Positions 50,143-62,358 of a DNA stretch of 64,000 nt are shown piece after piece. Source of the DNA: Volvox africanus (lineage: Eukaryota > Chlorophyta > Chlorophyceae > Chlamydomonadales > Volvocaceae). The notes under the pieces are model-generated. The model saw only the letters and a program-made list of their open reading frames with translations. It did not search any database and was not told where the DNA came from. Within the stretch, counting starts at the first letter, position 1. The number at the start of each line of letters is the position of its first letter. The position numbers were made by a program, and so were the translations under genes. The stretch lies in NCBI GenBank assembly GCA_030268105.1, contig BSDZ01000003.1:5007001-5071000 (forward strand), written 5' to 3'.

Positions 50143-52089
50143 TCACAGTACCGTCAGCTGCTTCATCAGGCAATCTGTCATGATTAGGCGCAACACCGGG
50201 CAGCTGCTGATCAAATGCGCCCCGTCGGGCCGCAGCAGCAACTCCCCGTCCATTCCGTCTAGCACCACTCGGATGCGCTGTGTTCACATGGGGGGCAGGG
50301 GAGCGAATGCGGGAAACGTGTGCCCAGATGGATAAGGAGGGGACAACATGTTGGAAAGAGAGTAAGGAAGAGGAAGGGGGGAGGGTATCCAAGCAATGCG
50401 GTAAGAAATGTTGCCCGAGACCCAATATTCGAAGTCATAGCCCAGTGAGGCTGACTGTTCCCACTAAGGAACAAAAAGGTAGGTTATGGGGTACGGTGAG
50501 AGTCCAATGCAATGTAAGAGAGAAAGGTTGAGACACGGAAGAGGATACGACTTCAACCACGTGGTTACGGAACACCAAGGAATATCCTCACATACACATG
50601 ACCGGCAAGGCACGGTAAACAGATGCCCTCGGTCCCAGAGAGTGGCGCCCCACGGAGATCCGACACGTAAGCACACGCCTTCCGGCCAGACTGCGGGCCT
50701 CATCTCCAGTGCTCCGAACCCCGCATAATGCCCAGAGAAGCCCCGACAGTACATCCATCCATCCATTCATACGTACGTCTCCCTCCACGTCCACTGATAC
50801 TCGCGTGATGCCGTGGCCTGCAAGCGCCTCCAGCAGTGGCCCCAGGGCGGGTCCGCCCGCCGTTGCCAGCAGCAACTGATCCGCCGCCATAACGCCCCCC
50901 GCCCTCAGCGCCATTCCCACCGCCACCGAATCAACTCTCGTGGAGCCACCCGGCACCGGGTCGGCGTGCCAGGCGCCGTTGCGGAACACCAACAGGCAAT
51001 TCAGGCGAGCGAGCTACGGGCGCATTAGCGTGTGTGCGACAACAGCATGTGCGACAACTGGTTTACCTACGTCGCTGGACGATACTCTGGAAAGCTAATA
51101 CAAGTACATGGCATGACCGGAGCCAGTAAAATAATCCAAATAACGTTGTGGATGTGACTCTGAGTCACAGCTGAGGGATACTAGATCAGGTTAAGGACCA
51201 GACGGGAGAGTGGGGTATGGGGTACAGAAAGCAACCTCGCTAGCAATCCGGAAACGCTGAGCCTGGTCTACATGGAGAGCGAGGTCGCTAAGTGAACATC
51301 ACGCGGACGCGGTATTGAGCTGGACGAATTGAACCGGCCCGAGGACACTGCGCTAACCTTAACATGCATCTTGCTTATCCTCAGCTCCTCATCGTGGCTC
51401 AGCTAATGACCCTATGACCCTATTGCCCAATCTTCGCCGTTGTTGAGCTCGACGAAATGCGCATCTTTAACAGAAACAACAGTAAGGTGTGATACATATT
51501 ATATAATAAAATCACTGATATGGAGCCGAGAGCTACGCAAGGGCAAACGCATGGGGAGGGGCGCCATAAACAGGAGGGGCAAAATTTTCAACATCTGCAT
51601 CGGTTTGCTTTTGTGCCCACCTGCAAACCCGGCCCTCCGTCCAGCCACTGCAGCCGCTGCAGCAGATCCGGTGACACGACCGCGCCGCAGACATTGCGCG
51701 GCAGCGGCACGCGGACCTGATGAAGCCACCCGTACGGCACCACACTCTCACGCGCGAGTGGCCTGCATGCGCACGCGGCGCCGGGGACGTGTGGGCTGAT
51801 TGGGACTTTGGGTGAGGAACGTGCAAAATTGCAAAATCTCCAAAAGAAGGGGGCCTTATGTCCCTAAAACCGAAAAACGAGGTGAGAGACTTAGGGTTAG
51901 ACTTGACAAGACATGTCCGGGTTTGGGAGCACAGGGTACGGCAGCGCACGAGCAGTCCACGGTGTGCCGGATCAAACAGCGCAGGGGGCAGGAACCGCGA
52001 TAGTGTCATCAAATGCCCTTAACAATTTTCGGTGAGGAGAAAGACTCACACTCACACTCACACTCACACTCACACACACACACACACAC

Positions 52090-52123
<34 letters not shown>

Positions 52124-55100
52124 ACACAGGACGACGTAGTGCCGCACAGGTAAAAATATAATCTTTACCCCCAACCCCCCCTCCTTTTAGGCCGCCTTCT
52201 CTCCCGCCCCCTTCAGGCCGTGGACTGCTGCTATCCTCACCGCCCCTCACCCTAATGCCTGCTGTGCTGCTGAGCCACTGGGCGCCATCACGGGCATCTG
52301 TGGCTGAAGTGGATGGAGCTGTCGCTGCTGCTGTTGCTGCTGTTGCTGCTGTTGCTGCTGTTGCTGCAGCAAGGACAGATCCCGGTGAGTGGCCAGGAGG
52401 TGTCGGGGTTGTAGCCTCAACAACAACTCTAAGATGGATGCTGGCGACGGACCATTGCCGCCGCCGCCGCCGCCGCCGCCGCGCAACGGCAAGTGCACCA
52501 CTCTCATGCGCATTGGTGACTGCGCAGTCGACACCTCCGCGTCCGGACTTGCCTCAGCCATTGTCGCCGCCGCCGGCCCCGCTGCTACCACGGCTGCTGA
52601 AGCCTTGTCATATAAGCGCTGGATTCCACGCAGCACCGCCGGCGGCGCGGCATGCGTCAGCACCAGAAGGCTTCGCGGGTCAGGTCCGAAGCGCAACAGA
52701 AGCTCCAGCCCAGGCCCTGTACCGGGTAAGGACGAAGGTACCCGGCAGAAAAGGAGGGATGGAAGCGATCAATCGATTTACAGCGAATGACATCCCTTTC
52801 TGATGAAAGGCCAACAAACCATACGTTCCCGCGCAAGAGTCCCATCGAGCTAAGCAAGGGCAGGCGCACTTACGCGAGAGTTGAAGATCGTAGATTCAGA
52901 AGTCGGCTTTACAGACACTCGTGGGCGTTTTGATAAAAGACAGCAGCTTCAAAGAACATTCCAGATTCAGATTCCAATCTGAATCCAAGCCTAAAATATT
53001 TGAATTTGGATCCAAATCCCATTCAGATCCAGGGGCAGCACCGCTGGTTAGCCCTATCTGGTATTGGGCAACTGTAAGGACAGTGCGCACATCCAAAACG
53101 TGAATCGTGCGTGACGGGGCTGGGCATCATTGACGAGCCCCCTCCCCTCTATCTCCAGCTGGCAACAGGGCCCCAGCACTACGCCGGGCCAGGTTGAGGT
53201 TAACTAAGTATGGTGTCAGCTCACCCCCTGGGTACAGGAGGGAATCAGCTGCCACCAGCACCACCGCGGGCCCCCCCTGCTGCAGACAGCGCTGCACTGC
53301 GGGGGTGCTGAGGGAGGTGGCCGCTACCAGCCGGCCAGCCTGACGGGCGGAGCAGGACGAGTGCGGGCCGGAGCCACATAGCCACAATCAATCATATCTT
53401 GGGAATGTGGAGATGGATGTGGAGATGGATGTGGAGGTGGAGGGGAGGGAAATGGTCGGGATCTAGAGTGCTCATGTTGGGGACGCTGACGGAGGGGCCC
53501 GCAGCGTTGTGATCGGCATCCAGGCGCGCAGCGTCGCATCGTGTGCAGGAGTGGACACCTGCCAAGGTAAGCTGACGCACTTAACCACTCGCCACTCGCC
53601 ATAAGCTCCGTGATCCGACAACCGAATCACCATTACCATCACCTATTGCCGTCTTTCAGTCCTTTCAACCGCCGACAGCATCCATGCCTACGTGTTGGCG
53701 CTACAGCACAGCCTCGTACCTTGATGTAGCAACGTAGCGCAAGGGCCTTGGCCTAACATACTCCTCAATCCCGAGTAATTTCCCGGAGAGGGACAACGAA
53801 GATATTTGGTGCTTCACCCACTTGCGGATAGCAGCTGTTGGCAGCTGTTGTGTCCCGACGACTCAACAAAACACCGCACACAGACAGCAAGCTCACTCCT
53901 TCCTCAACCCGCCTCACTTCCCCCCACCCCGCCTCAACCCGCCCCGCCCCGCGCCTGACCCCCACCGGTAAGATGATACCCTTCCACCATGTCCTTAACT
54001 GACCCATCGAGCGCACTTGGTGACCCTGGGACCCCACACCTGCATAAGTGCATCAAAGGCAAAGGGGTGCTGGGGTATGTACACCGCCGCCTGGCGTTCA
54101 GGTGCCAGCGCCTCAAGCGATACGGACGCCAGTGCCAGGCTGGTTCCGGAGCGAGGACCTATGTACAGCAGCGGCACGTTGTCCAGATCTGCAGAGGCCA
54201 GTGCCCCCGCCAGGCTTTCGAGCAGCTCCCAAGCCTCCCCTGGAGCACAGAGAGACAGTGTGGAGTCGGGGGGGGCAATCGTGGGGGACTCGTGCAGGGA
54301 ACGCAATCACAACAACACACCGAACAACAACACACCGTGTTCAGGCACGACTGTTATGGCACGACTAATATGCCCCTGGAGTTCCAGGTTCTACCCCGAC
54401 TGAGAGCGGGCCAAAGACCCTAATGTTAAGGGCAGGGTGCCCCCATGTCGATGGACGGTGACGACCCCAATTAAAGTGACCTGCGAGCTGACCAGTAGCG
54501 GAGTTGACGCCTTAGTTGCTTCGGCAGATTCCGCTGGATGCTGATGGTGGGTGCTGAACCTGGGAAAACCACTGATTTCGGAGAAGTCGGCATGGGAGAC
54601 TGGATGAGGGTGCCCCGAAACACCGGGGAAGGTAGGGACTGCCAGGTTAGTGGCCACGGGTGATGTACCCCCCTATCCTACACACACACCAAATACCTGA
54701 ACAGGAATACGGCAACCAGGGCTAACGAGTAAGGGATATGCTGGGATGGCCATTTTCCAAACGCCGATTGGATCATGCAGCATGTACTCTAGGGGATAAG
54801 GCCACATTAAGGACGAGCTTGTTCATGAAAAGGGGGCTGGTCATATATATGCCATGTCATGCTTTTGTCTTGAAAACAAACCCTAGGCCCTAACCTTTGG
54901 CCCTCCAGTACGTTGTCTAGTAGCAGTTAAGCCCTCCAATTTCACCTGTTGCATGAACCGGGATGAGCGCACTGCCGCCCGCCACCACCGCCCCCAGCAC
55001 CGCCTCCTTTACCAGCTGGTGCGGTGGTCGTGAGAGAGGAGCTGGTTCCCCCGAGCAGGGCGACAGGCAGTCTGGACCCAATACAAGTGCATCCGGCGCC

Positions 55101-56798
55101 CGCACGAGCTGCAACGGAAGCGGCGGCGCGAATGGGTGGGCGGGCGAGGCGTCCGGAAGGTACAGGATAGTACGACATCGCCTGTCATAGTTTGGAAATG
55201 AAGTACGGCAGACGTCGGGATTATCAGAGATACGTGTGGACATATGAAGCCGCTGGTACGTGACACGCTGCCACAACAGGAATCAGGGTTTTCGTCATCC
55301 ATGACGGATTGCTATCTCTCGAAGCCTGATCAGGACACGGGCGGAGAGTGGAACGGACCTGGCCGAGAGGAACACGCCCATGGGACAGTACAGTTCGGGC
55401 GACATGAAAGGCGGAAGATGGCCGGGACACTAGGGCACCAGGATGCGACGTGCCAAGCAGGTCACAGAGAAGACGTTGCCGTGAGCCTGTTCTAGGGGAT
55501 ACCTAAAGGCTGCTTCCGTTGATACGATTCCTCAAATCGCCACGTGCTGCCCCGATATACCCCTCCCCCCGGATACTCACTCCCCACCATCCGCAAGCTG
55601 CCAAACTGCATGGCCGAAGCCGCTTCCGGAAGAGTACGGCACGGCTGTCAGCTCGTAGGAGTCAATTGACACCACCTGACCATAACGAACGGGCCGTACG
55701 CGGTCCAGGCAGTGCCGTACAGCGTGCCGAGGTGCACGGCGCCGCCAGCAGGTGGCCAGTAGGGCCTCCTGCGCCTCTGTTACGGCACCCCAGCCCATAT
55801 CGGCGCAACAAGGAAGCAGTGAAGTCGGGTGCGATGTTCCCGGTGCAGCTGACTCCAATGAAGCAGCCAACACTTCTTCCGCGATCAAACGTTCTGCCAC
55901 GAGCTGCTCCGCTGCGTCCAGAGCCGCCTGGGTGCAGTACACGGGTCCTCGAATAGGGCCCATGTGATGCCAAGCAGCTCGCGGAAATGACCCCATGCCG
56001 CTTCCTGCAGTGGCATCGCAACTTTGAACTGTTGCGTGACCGACATCTGCCATCGCATGGCGGAAATCGACTTTGTTGGAATCGTTGCACGGCGGGGGGC
56101 TACCTTCGCTGTACTGCAATAGATGCGGCAGCGCCAGTAAGGCCTCTGGAGTGCTGATGAGGGCGGCATGAATCTCCATGGTGAGGAGAAGCTGTCGGGC
56201 GCGTGGCAAGAGGGGTACGCGTGGGCGGGCAGCGGTAAACAGGTTCTGTCTGTGGGATTGCTGTGATTGAGAGATCGCAAACGCTCACCGGAATGAAAGG
56301 GGTCATATCTAGGAGGTCGTACACGGGAGCATCACTGGAATCGCTGCTGCCACCCTGGGTGGATGGCCGCCGAATTCCTGAAGGTTGGCACTCGTTCGAG
56401 AAAAATTCCATACTTCTTGCAGGGATTCCTGCCTTTGGCTCCACTCTATCTTTTGAATTGTAACCGCCAGTCCTAGGTAATTCCCGGCCTGTGTCACCGG
56501 TGGTGACTGGCGCGTCCACTGTCGAAGGGACAGCAGCAGCGTTGCCGTTACGACTGGTGCCGCTCTTGCTCGAGGGCCCTTCCGCGCTACCACCGGCGCC
56601 GACCGCGCTTAAAGCGGAGTAAAGAGGCGTTGCGCAGTCAAGGAGGATGTTTGCTTTCCGGAAGCGCAGCACGAGACAGCGGCATGGCCCCGCACCGATG
56701 CAAACCTGCAAGCCAGTCGTATGAAACAAATCATTCGACAATTTAGATAAAATCGCTTAGGTTTCAACAGTTAGATGCTGGTAGCTCACGAGTTTCAT
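50143..56798 (-). CDS. INTS9: Integrator complex subunit 9 (inactive metallo-beta-lactamase/beta-CASP fold)
   Basis: Exons (minus strand): 56798-56790, 56705-56289, 56191-56104, 55947-55581, 55181-54946, 54239-54040, 53339-53225, 52716-52251, 51744-51621, 51013-50777, 50277-50143; 797 residues. Family-typical segments in order: the start MKL-VCIGAGPCRCLVLRF with ANILLDC; MEIHAALISTPEALLALPHL; GPVYCTQAALDAAEQL; VVSIDSYELTAVPYSSGSGF; a beta-CASP part with VPLLYIGPRSGTSLALAS and AAVYIPQHPFAF; and the C-terminal HGITRVSVDVEGD with HLISSCPVLRLIMTDCLMKQ. INTS9 pairs with the nuclease INTS11 in the Integrator complex, which cleaves snRNA and other nascent transcripts. As expected for INTS9, I see no intact HxHxDH zinc motif. 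Insertions rich in Ala, Gly and Gln (a poly-Gln run at 52320-52375) make it longer than animal INTS9. The first exon is only nine bases. Confidence 0.9.
52045..52130 (+). repeat. (CACACT)n / (CA)n microsatellite in an INTS9 intron
   Basis: Alternating ACTCACACTCAC and CA dinucleotide units inside the intron between 52250 and 51745 of INTS9 (plus-strand reading). Directly visible. Confidence 0.93.
54450..54690 (+). repeat. Dispersed short repeat, copy B
   Basis: Second nearly full-length copy of the repeat at 5260-5508, in the same orientation. It lies in the INTS9 intron 54945-54240, antisense to that gene, and ends in TATCCTACACACACACC. Conserved blocks include CTGATTTCGGAGAAGTC and GGGAAGGTAGGGACTGCCAG. 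Confidence 0.75.
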
Positions 56799-59271
56799 GT
56801 GTCGTTTTTACGGCCACCCTTCACGCCTTCAGTACCTTGGATGCTAAAGATATTAAGCATCACCGATTTTCAATCACGAATAATTCCAGCCCATAATTCC
56901 AGTCCTCCTAAACGTCATGCTGCTCCGCAAACGTCTGCATCCAAGTAAGCAAACATGGGCTCGGCCTTCCGAGTGCTCCGAAACGTACAGTTGCTATCTC
57001 GATTCACCGACTCTGGCTGGCTGGCAGCTGACGGCATGGCAGCTAATTAGGGATATTAATTACTAAAAAGCTATTTTTTCTCTCAGAGATCTTCTGCTAT
57101 GAAAAGAAAAACGATATAATGCTGCCAAATTCTCATCGATTCTGGACCTCAGATGCCGGTTATTTTCCAGGAAAACAGCTGGGCAAAGTACTGTATACAA
57201 TTATGTATAGATATTCGGGATAATAATTTGCATCCTAAAGAAATGTACACGCTGTTAAGCCAGCTGCTCTGGCTGTTCGTGCAAACTTTCAAAAAATCCT
57301 CACGCATGTAAACCGGAAGACAATGTATCTTGCGTCTCCCTCCAAAACATTTTCAATATTGTTGTACTCAGGTATCAGAAACAGCTTCTATATGCCGTCT
57401 CTCGATTTCGTGTTCTTGCAACGCGTTTTGCGGATTTCGGCTGTTCAGGGTGCATTCAAATGGTCGGACAGTGTTCTCCTTCCGCCTAATGTTTAACATT
57501 TGACAGCAACCTACTTACGTGGACACTGGGTATTCAAGAAGCGGTTTTACAGGGACATTACGCGGTTCGCTTCGCTTGACGGAAGCAGCGTGCACTACGC
57601 GCCTCGGTAATAACAACATTCAGAGTGGTTTAGTGCGAACACGGCAGGTTCCCCTTATTTTTGGGGGCCAATCATCAAAGAGATAACATGCTTTCACTGC
57701 TCTCAAGAAAGATGGACTAGCCCACGGCGTCAGACGCCTGGCCAATAATACGAACACATCCATTGCAACACACACACGCCTATTTGGCCCTTGGGGAAAC
57801 CCAGCACAGGTACCGTTTCATAAGCTCACAACGAGCAGCATCATGGCATCGATCATCCTGTCCAGGTATGTACGAAGGGGAATGTCGACAACTTACGTAC
57901 ATACCGCGACGCTGAGCTGCTTCCAACACATCTTAGGATTCCTAAGATTGAGGAAGGCAGCCTAGGTACACAAAGTTAACACGCAACTCAGTTATTTAAA
58001 AACGCGACAGGTTGCGTTCAACATGCAAGTCATTGCCGCACTGAGCCCCAACGCTACGCAACAAGCAACATAGTCCTAAGCTCCCAAGCTTCGGTTCCCA
58101 ATGAAATTTCTCCGTCGTACCATTTTAAACCTTTTATCGTCACTTTCACAAGCTACACATACGAGTCTAATCAAAAATTTTCTCAGTCACGAATGTCAGT
58201 CTAAGCTCGGGGTGTCTCGCTCGAATGCCGTACGGGGCTGTACGGGACTCTTTTTAATTTAGACGGTGCATTCTATCGTGCTAGCAAACCGACAAGCACC
58301 CTATCGACTCGAGCGCATAAGTTAACCCATAGGACCAAGCGAGGAGGCAAAGCCGCCGCTCTAGTTCACGACACATCGGCAAAGGTGCTGCGAGCAAGTG
58401 TCGTAAGCGAACCATTTCAAAACTCGGGACATGACTGGACCACCGGCACTTCCCGTGCAATAGCACCCAGGACACGATATGCCCAGCATACGCACTAGGG
58501 AAAATGCAATTGCATGCTGGCTTAAGGCCGTGCCAGAGGCCGTCCTTGGTCTTTCTCTAAGATCTAAACAGAATGTTCTCACCAAGGCTGTGCGGCGAGT
58601 CGCCAGTCGCACTTGGCGGGAAATCATAGAAAGCACGCTACGGGGAATCAAGCACTGCATTCCTCCACAGTGCATCTTAACGATCGGCGTTTTCCGTCAT
58701 GATCATGGAAGAAGGAAAGGCTTATGAACCTAATCGTTACGAACTGAAAACGCTCTAGGGTCTTCGCATAAGCATGTGAATGCGAATATCTTGTGTTGTC
58801 GTGCCCATCATGCAACCTTTGCAAGTTAAGGCGGACGGACATCCCCTGGGACGGGCTATCCAGCATACCGCAGAAAAAATGCTATACTGCCGCACCGCCG
58901 GCCAGGCTAATCGATGCCGGGACGAACATAACAATGATACGACATGCAACGAACGAAACGGTCCATCTTGACCATTTCGGCAAATAGCTAATCTGCTTGG
59001 ATACCACGAAGACAAAACACAACAGGCCTGTAACCGGCGTGAAGCGTAGGCTTGAGGATTGACGCGTGCACTAATCAACAGCAACAAGGAAGGAAAGCTA
59101 TGAACGGCATTAGTGAGGAAGGCCCCGTGTACAGTATCCGATGCCATCCGTTTCGATCCCAACGGCCAAGGATGCCTCTTCTGCTATGTGTCTCACTCGC
59201 CTAGGGTTTCATCCTTCCGGTACTCTCTCTACATGTTATGTCATTTCGCAATGCAACCTCTGGCTCCAAAA
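56799..59271. other. Spacer between INTS9 and the anchored disordered-protein gene
   Basis: Both flanking genes are on the minus strand, so this region holds the INTS9 promoter (left) and the 3' UTR of the next gene (right). It is mostly moderately AT-rich. No exon, RNA gene or repeat family is recognised; open frames at 58281-59162 show no conserved motif. Confidence 0.45.
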
Positions 59272-61835
59272 CTACAATCCCGTGATTCGCGGCATGTTGG
59301 GCTTGGCCAGTCGCTTCCCAAGCGGCGGCGTAGCAGCCTTTGGCGGCACCCCTTTCGTACCCAAACCAGTCGCGGCGGGCGATGTTGGTGGTGATCCTGC
59401 AGCGGCGTCCATCTGTGTAGCCCGCGCAAATTTCAGGAAGCTGATTCCAGCATTAGCAGTCTTGCCGTTACGCGTTCCCCTGCCATTTGCCAAGTTGCTA
59501 CTGCATCCGCCTGTAGAGGAGGACAGTCGCGTGGACGTGCAGACCACCGGTACGTCGCTGCCGTCCCAAGCTGCGCTGCACACTGTCATACTGCTACAAT
59601 TACTGGTATTGTCACCGATTTTCTTAAGTGCATAGTTGCAAAGGCTGAAATCACTGCTTCTTCTGCTGGTGCTTTCGTCACTGACTCGGCGCGCAAAGCT
59701 TCTCCTGTTCCTGCTGCTGCTGATGTCGCTGCTTACGCTGGTACCACTGACCCGACGATTACGGCTGCCATGCCCGCTTGGCAAGAGCGACGACTGTGAC
59801 AAGGCGACTGGCGACATTGATGCATATGAGGAGGCTACAGAACGTGCACTGCGGGAGGAAAGCGGCGGAGTTACCGGGCAAAAGCCACCGCCTCCAGAAC
59901 GGCACATGATCTCGAATTCCGCCGCTCGCATTAACACAGACGTTGGACTGGCAACTGCAGTATCCCGCTTCGGTGGTGCAGCACATCCAGCCTTCCATGT
60001 GGGCAGGTCAATCCCGCAATTATTTTTCGCTGCCTCACTAGCGGCGTCACATGAGGTTGAAAAGTTCTGCTGTCGGCTACAGACAGGCTCTCCGTCACCA
60101 ATCGTATTGAGAAGGCGGTAGCGTTCCGAGGGCCATTGCATTTTTTCCACCAGCTGACAATCTTCGTGAAATCGTCCTTTCTGTTGTCTCTCCTGACGCT
60201 GCCCATGATAATGTCTGTGATCCTGCCTCTGCTGTTGCGCTTCCAGCTCACCATCTGCTATCCTCTGCTCCTCTGCTTGCGCCCGGACGTGTTTCAGCTC
60301 CCTTCCGGGCGTCTCGCAGCGTAATGGCGTCCAGGAAGGCGGCAGCGGTAGAGGTCGTGGCCCAACGCTGGAAGTTGTCCTTGGGGGTTGTTTTTTGGGT
60401 GGCCGCGGCGGCCCTGATGAAAGCGGTGCCACTTTCTCAGTTGCTGCAGGGCTACGTGGAGGCTTACTGAAATCCTTACTGGTCTTGAAGCTGGGGCCAA
60501 CAGGCCGTAGGCCCGACATGCCGTATCCTGGTTCGGAAAGCAAGCGCGCACTACCGCTGGAGTAGGCAGTACCTGTGCCACTTGCGATGGCTGCGGGGCC
60601 CCCCTGGGATGCACGGATGTATTTGCGTTGGCACAAGTTATAATTTAGGCCAAGGGCCCCTAAACCTTGCGCCGACGTAGGGACAGCTTCAAATGCATGG
60701 ACGGGCGGATTGGGATGAGGCGGGGAGGGGAGGCTGCGGGACGGTGTGCGCGGGGTTGCTGGGGAAAAACAGAGCCTCCTTGCGGGGCTGTGCGGGGCTG
60801 GGGTAGAGACCGCGATCGGACTTGCCATACGCGCTGGCGAGCTCCCGACTTCCAGGCTTTTACGCTTGGGTAGAGGGACGAGCACCTGCAAGGAAGGATC
60901 AGTGCATTCCACAAGTGAGTGCTACTTTCCGCGAGTGGAACGATGAAACGCTTAGGTCGTGACAATTTGAAAGCGCCTGGAATTGAGCAGCGCTAAAATT
61001 TTCCCCCGCCAAATTGTTACGTGGTGGTACAGGCAGAGTGGTGGTATCAACTCCAGTATCATGCGCTGTGAGTTACGTGCCTGTTGACAGGAAGATCAAG
61101 GCCGCACCACAAAAGCATGTTCTGATAGGCCTAAATTGCTGACTGACCTGGGCCAAGGGTAAGGCGCCCCAGGGTCCCAAGGGCGCCAAAGGCAGATAGA
61201 AAGGGTCTATCAAATCCTCGAATATGGAACTTTGGGTACATGGCAAAATGGTGTCCAGGCAGTCCGACACGGCAGATGGGCCCTGCGAACGGAGTGCGAA
61301 TGTTAGACACCAGACCGCTGTTAGTCAACGGTCAAAGGGCGGCCTTCAACGGAAGCCCTCGCGGCATAAGAACAAGCAAGGAAAAGGCTAAAATTGTGTT
61401 AGACGGCGCACAACTGTGATCAAAGCTGCCCAAGACCAGTGGTCAGGAGTAACCCAAAATAACCCCGGAGACCCCAACAATCACCTCTAGCCGTTTGCAT
61501 GTCGGGTCGATTTCAGGGATGTCATTCCAGCTTGAATTGATTGCCTCAGGCCTGTAAATGGCAGGGTTCCGTCGCCGGTTAGTAACTGGCGAACATTTGC
61601 CTTGAACCTTGCAGCAAACGAAGCTGAACCAGCTTTTCAAGGGTCAGCAAAACATCAATAAAACTTAAGCAAATGTTAAGATTTGCAACGGGAACGGCAA
61701 TATGATTTTGCGTATATGACGGCTTCCACTTGCAACCGTTAGCATCATGTCTTACCATTGCCTTGCCTTGAGGAGGAGAAAATAGACGACAAGTATACTA
61801 AGGACAACCAGTATAGCGGCATCCTGCAGGTCCAT
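59272..61835 (-). CDS. N-terminally membrane-anchored, mostly disordered protein of unknown function
   Basis: Exons (minus strand): 61835-61756, 61551-61485, 61282-61148, 60885-59272; 631 residues, phases consistent (MDLQ...ARQ-W / PEAINSS... / GPSAVSD... / VLVPLPKRKS). Residues ~6-23 are one hydrophobic helix (AAILVVLSILVVYFLLLK) next to basic residues, as in a signal anchor that leaves the rest in the cytosol; this topology is inferred. The remaining ~570 residues are Ser/Pro/Arg-rich: a Pro-rich zone (SPATPRTPSRSLPSPPHPNP), a Gln/Arg/Glu segment (EAQQQRQDHRHYHGQRQERQ) that may be a short coiled coil, and an RRxS-rich stretch (RRVS, RRSF, RRSS) that looks like basophilic kinase sites. I recognise no family. 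The first three exons rest on splice signals and phase alone, so they are less certain than the long last exon. Confidence 0.68.
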
Positions 61836-62358
61836 TTCTGAGATTTTGACCCAGATGGTGCTGGTCTACGAAGTTAACAAGTTGGATACACTCGCCCACG
61901 GAGCCATATTATTACATCATCTTTAGATTAGAAACAGTTTGACGACTACCAGATGCGTAAATGCCGGACGTTTCTTGTCGGCGTTACTCCGCCGGCCTGG
62001 GCCTTATCTGTCTGCTCCGAAGTCATTTACCCGAACACATAACCTAAACGAACGCTAATCCAACTATTTAATATTTTAAGGAATGATCAGGATGGCCAGG
62101 TATGGTATGGTATGGGTCCGAGTGCAAACTACAGAAGCTACACTAAGGTGGTAATCTAGGATCAGGATCATCCACTCGTTCCCTCGGTTGTCAATTGTAA
62201 CTATATACCGCCTCGCTTATCCTTTGTACAAGTACTGTATCTTGGGCACATGTGGATATTTACACGTCCGGCATTGCTCGTATTTACACGACCGGCATTG
62301 CCTAACCGCTCCCACTCCTATCTCGTCGTTCGGCCGATGACCATCTTCAGAGCCGCTA
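61836..62358. other. Intergenic region upstream of the anchored-protein gene
   Basis: 523 bases between the TWINKLE stop codon and the start codon of the next minus-strand gene. It should contain the TWINKLE 3' UTR and the promoter of the anchored-protein gene. A small GGTATGGTATGGTATGG run occurs at about 62099-62117. Nothing else is recognised. Confidence 0.45.

Noticed and set aside
59636..60121. Plus-strand Leu-rich frame opposite the anchored-protein gene
   Set aside because: It is the antisense of the Ser/Arg-rich exon; the Leu/Ser bias mirrors that composition and there is no conserved motif.
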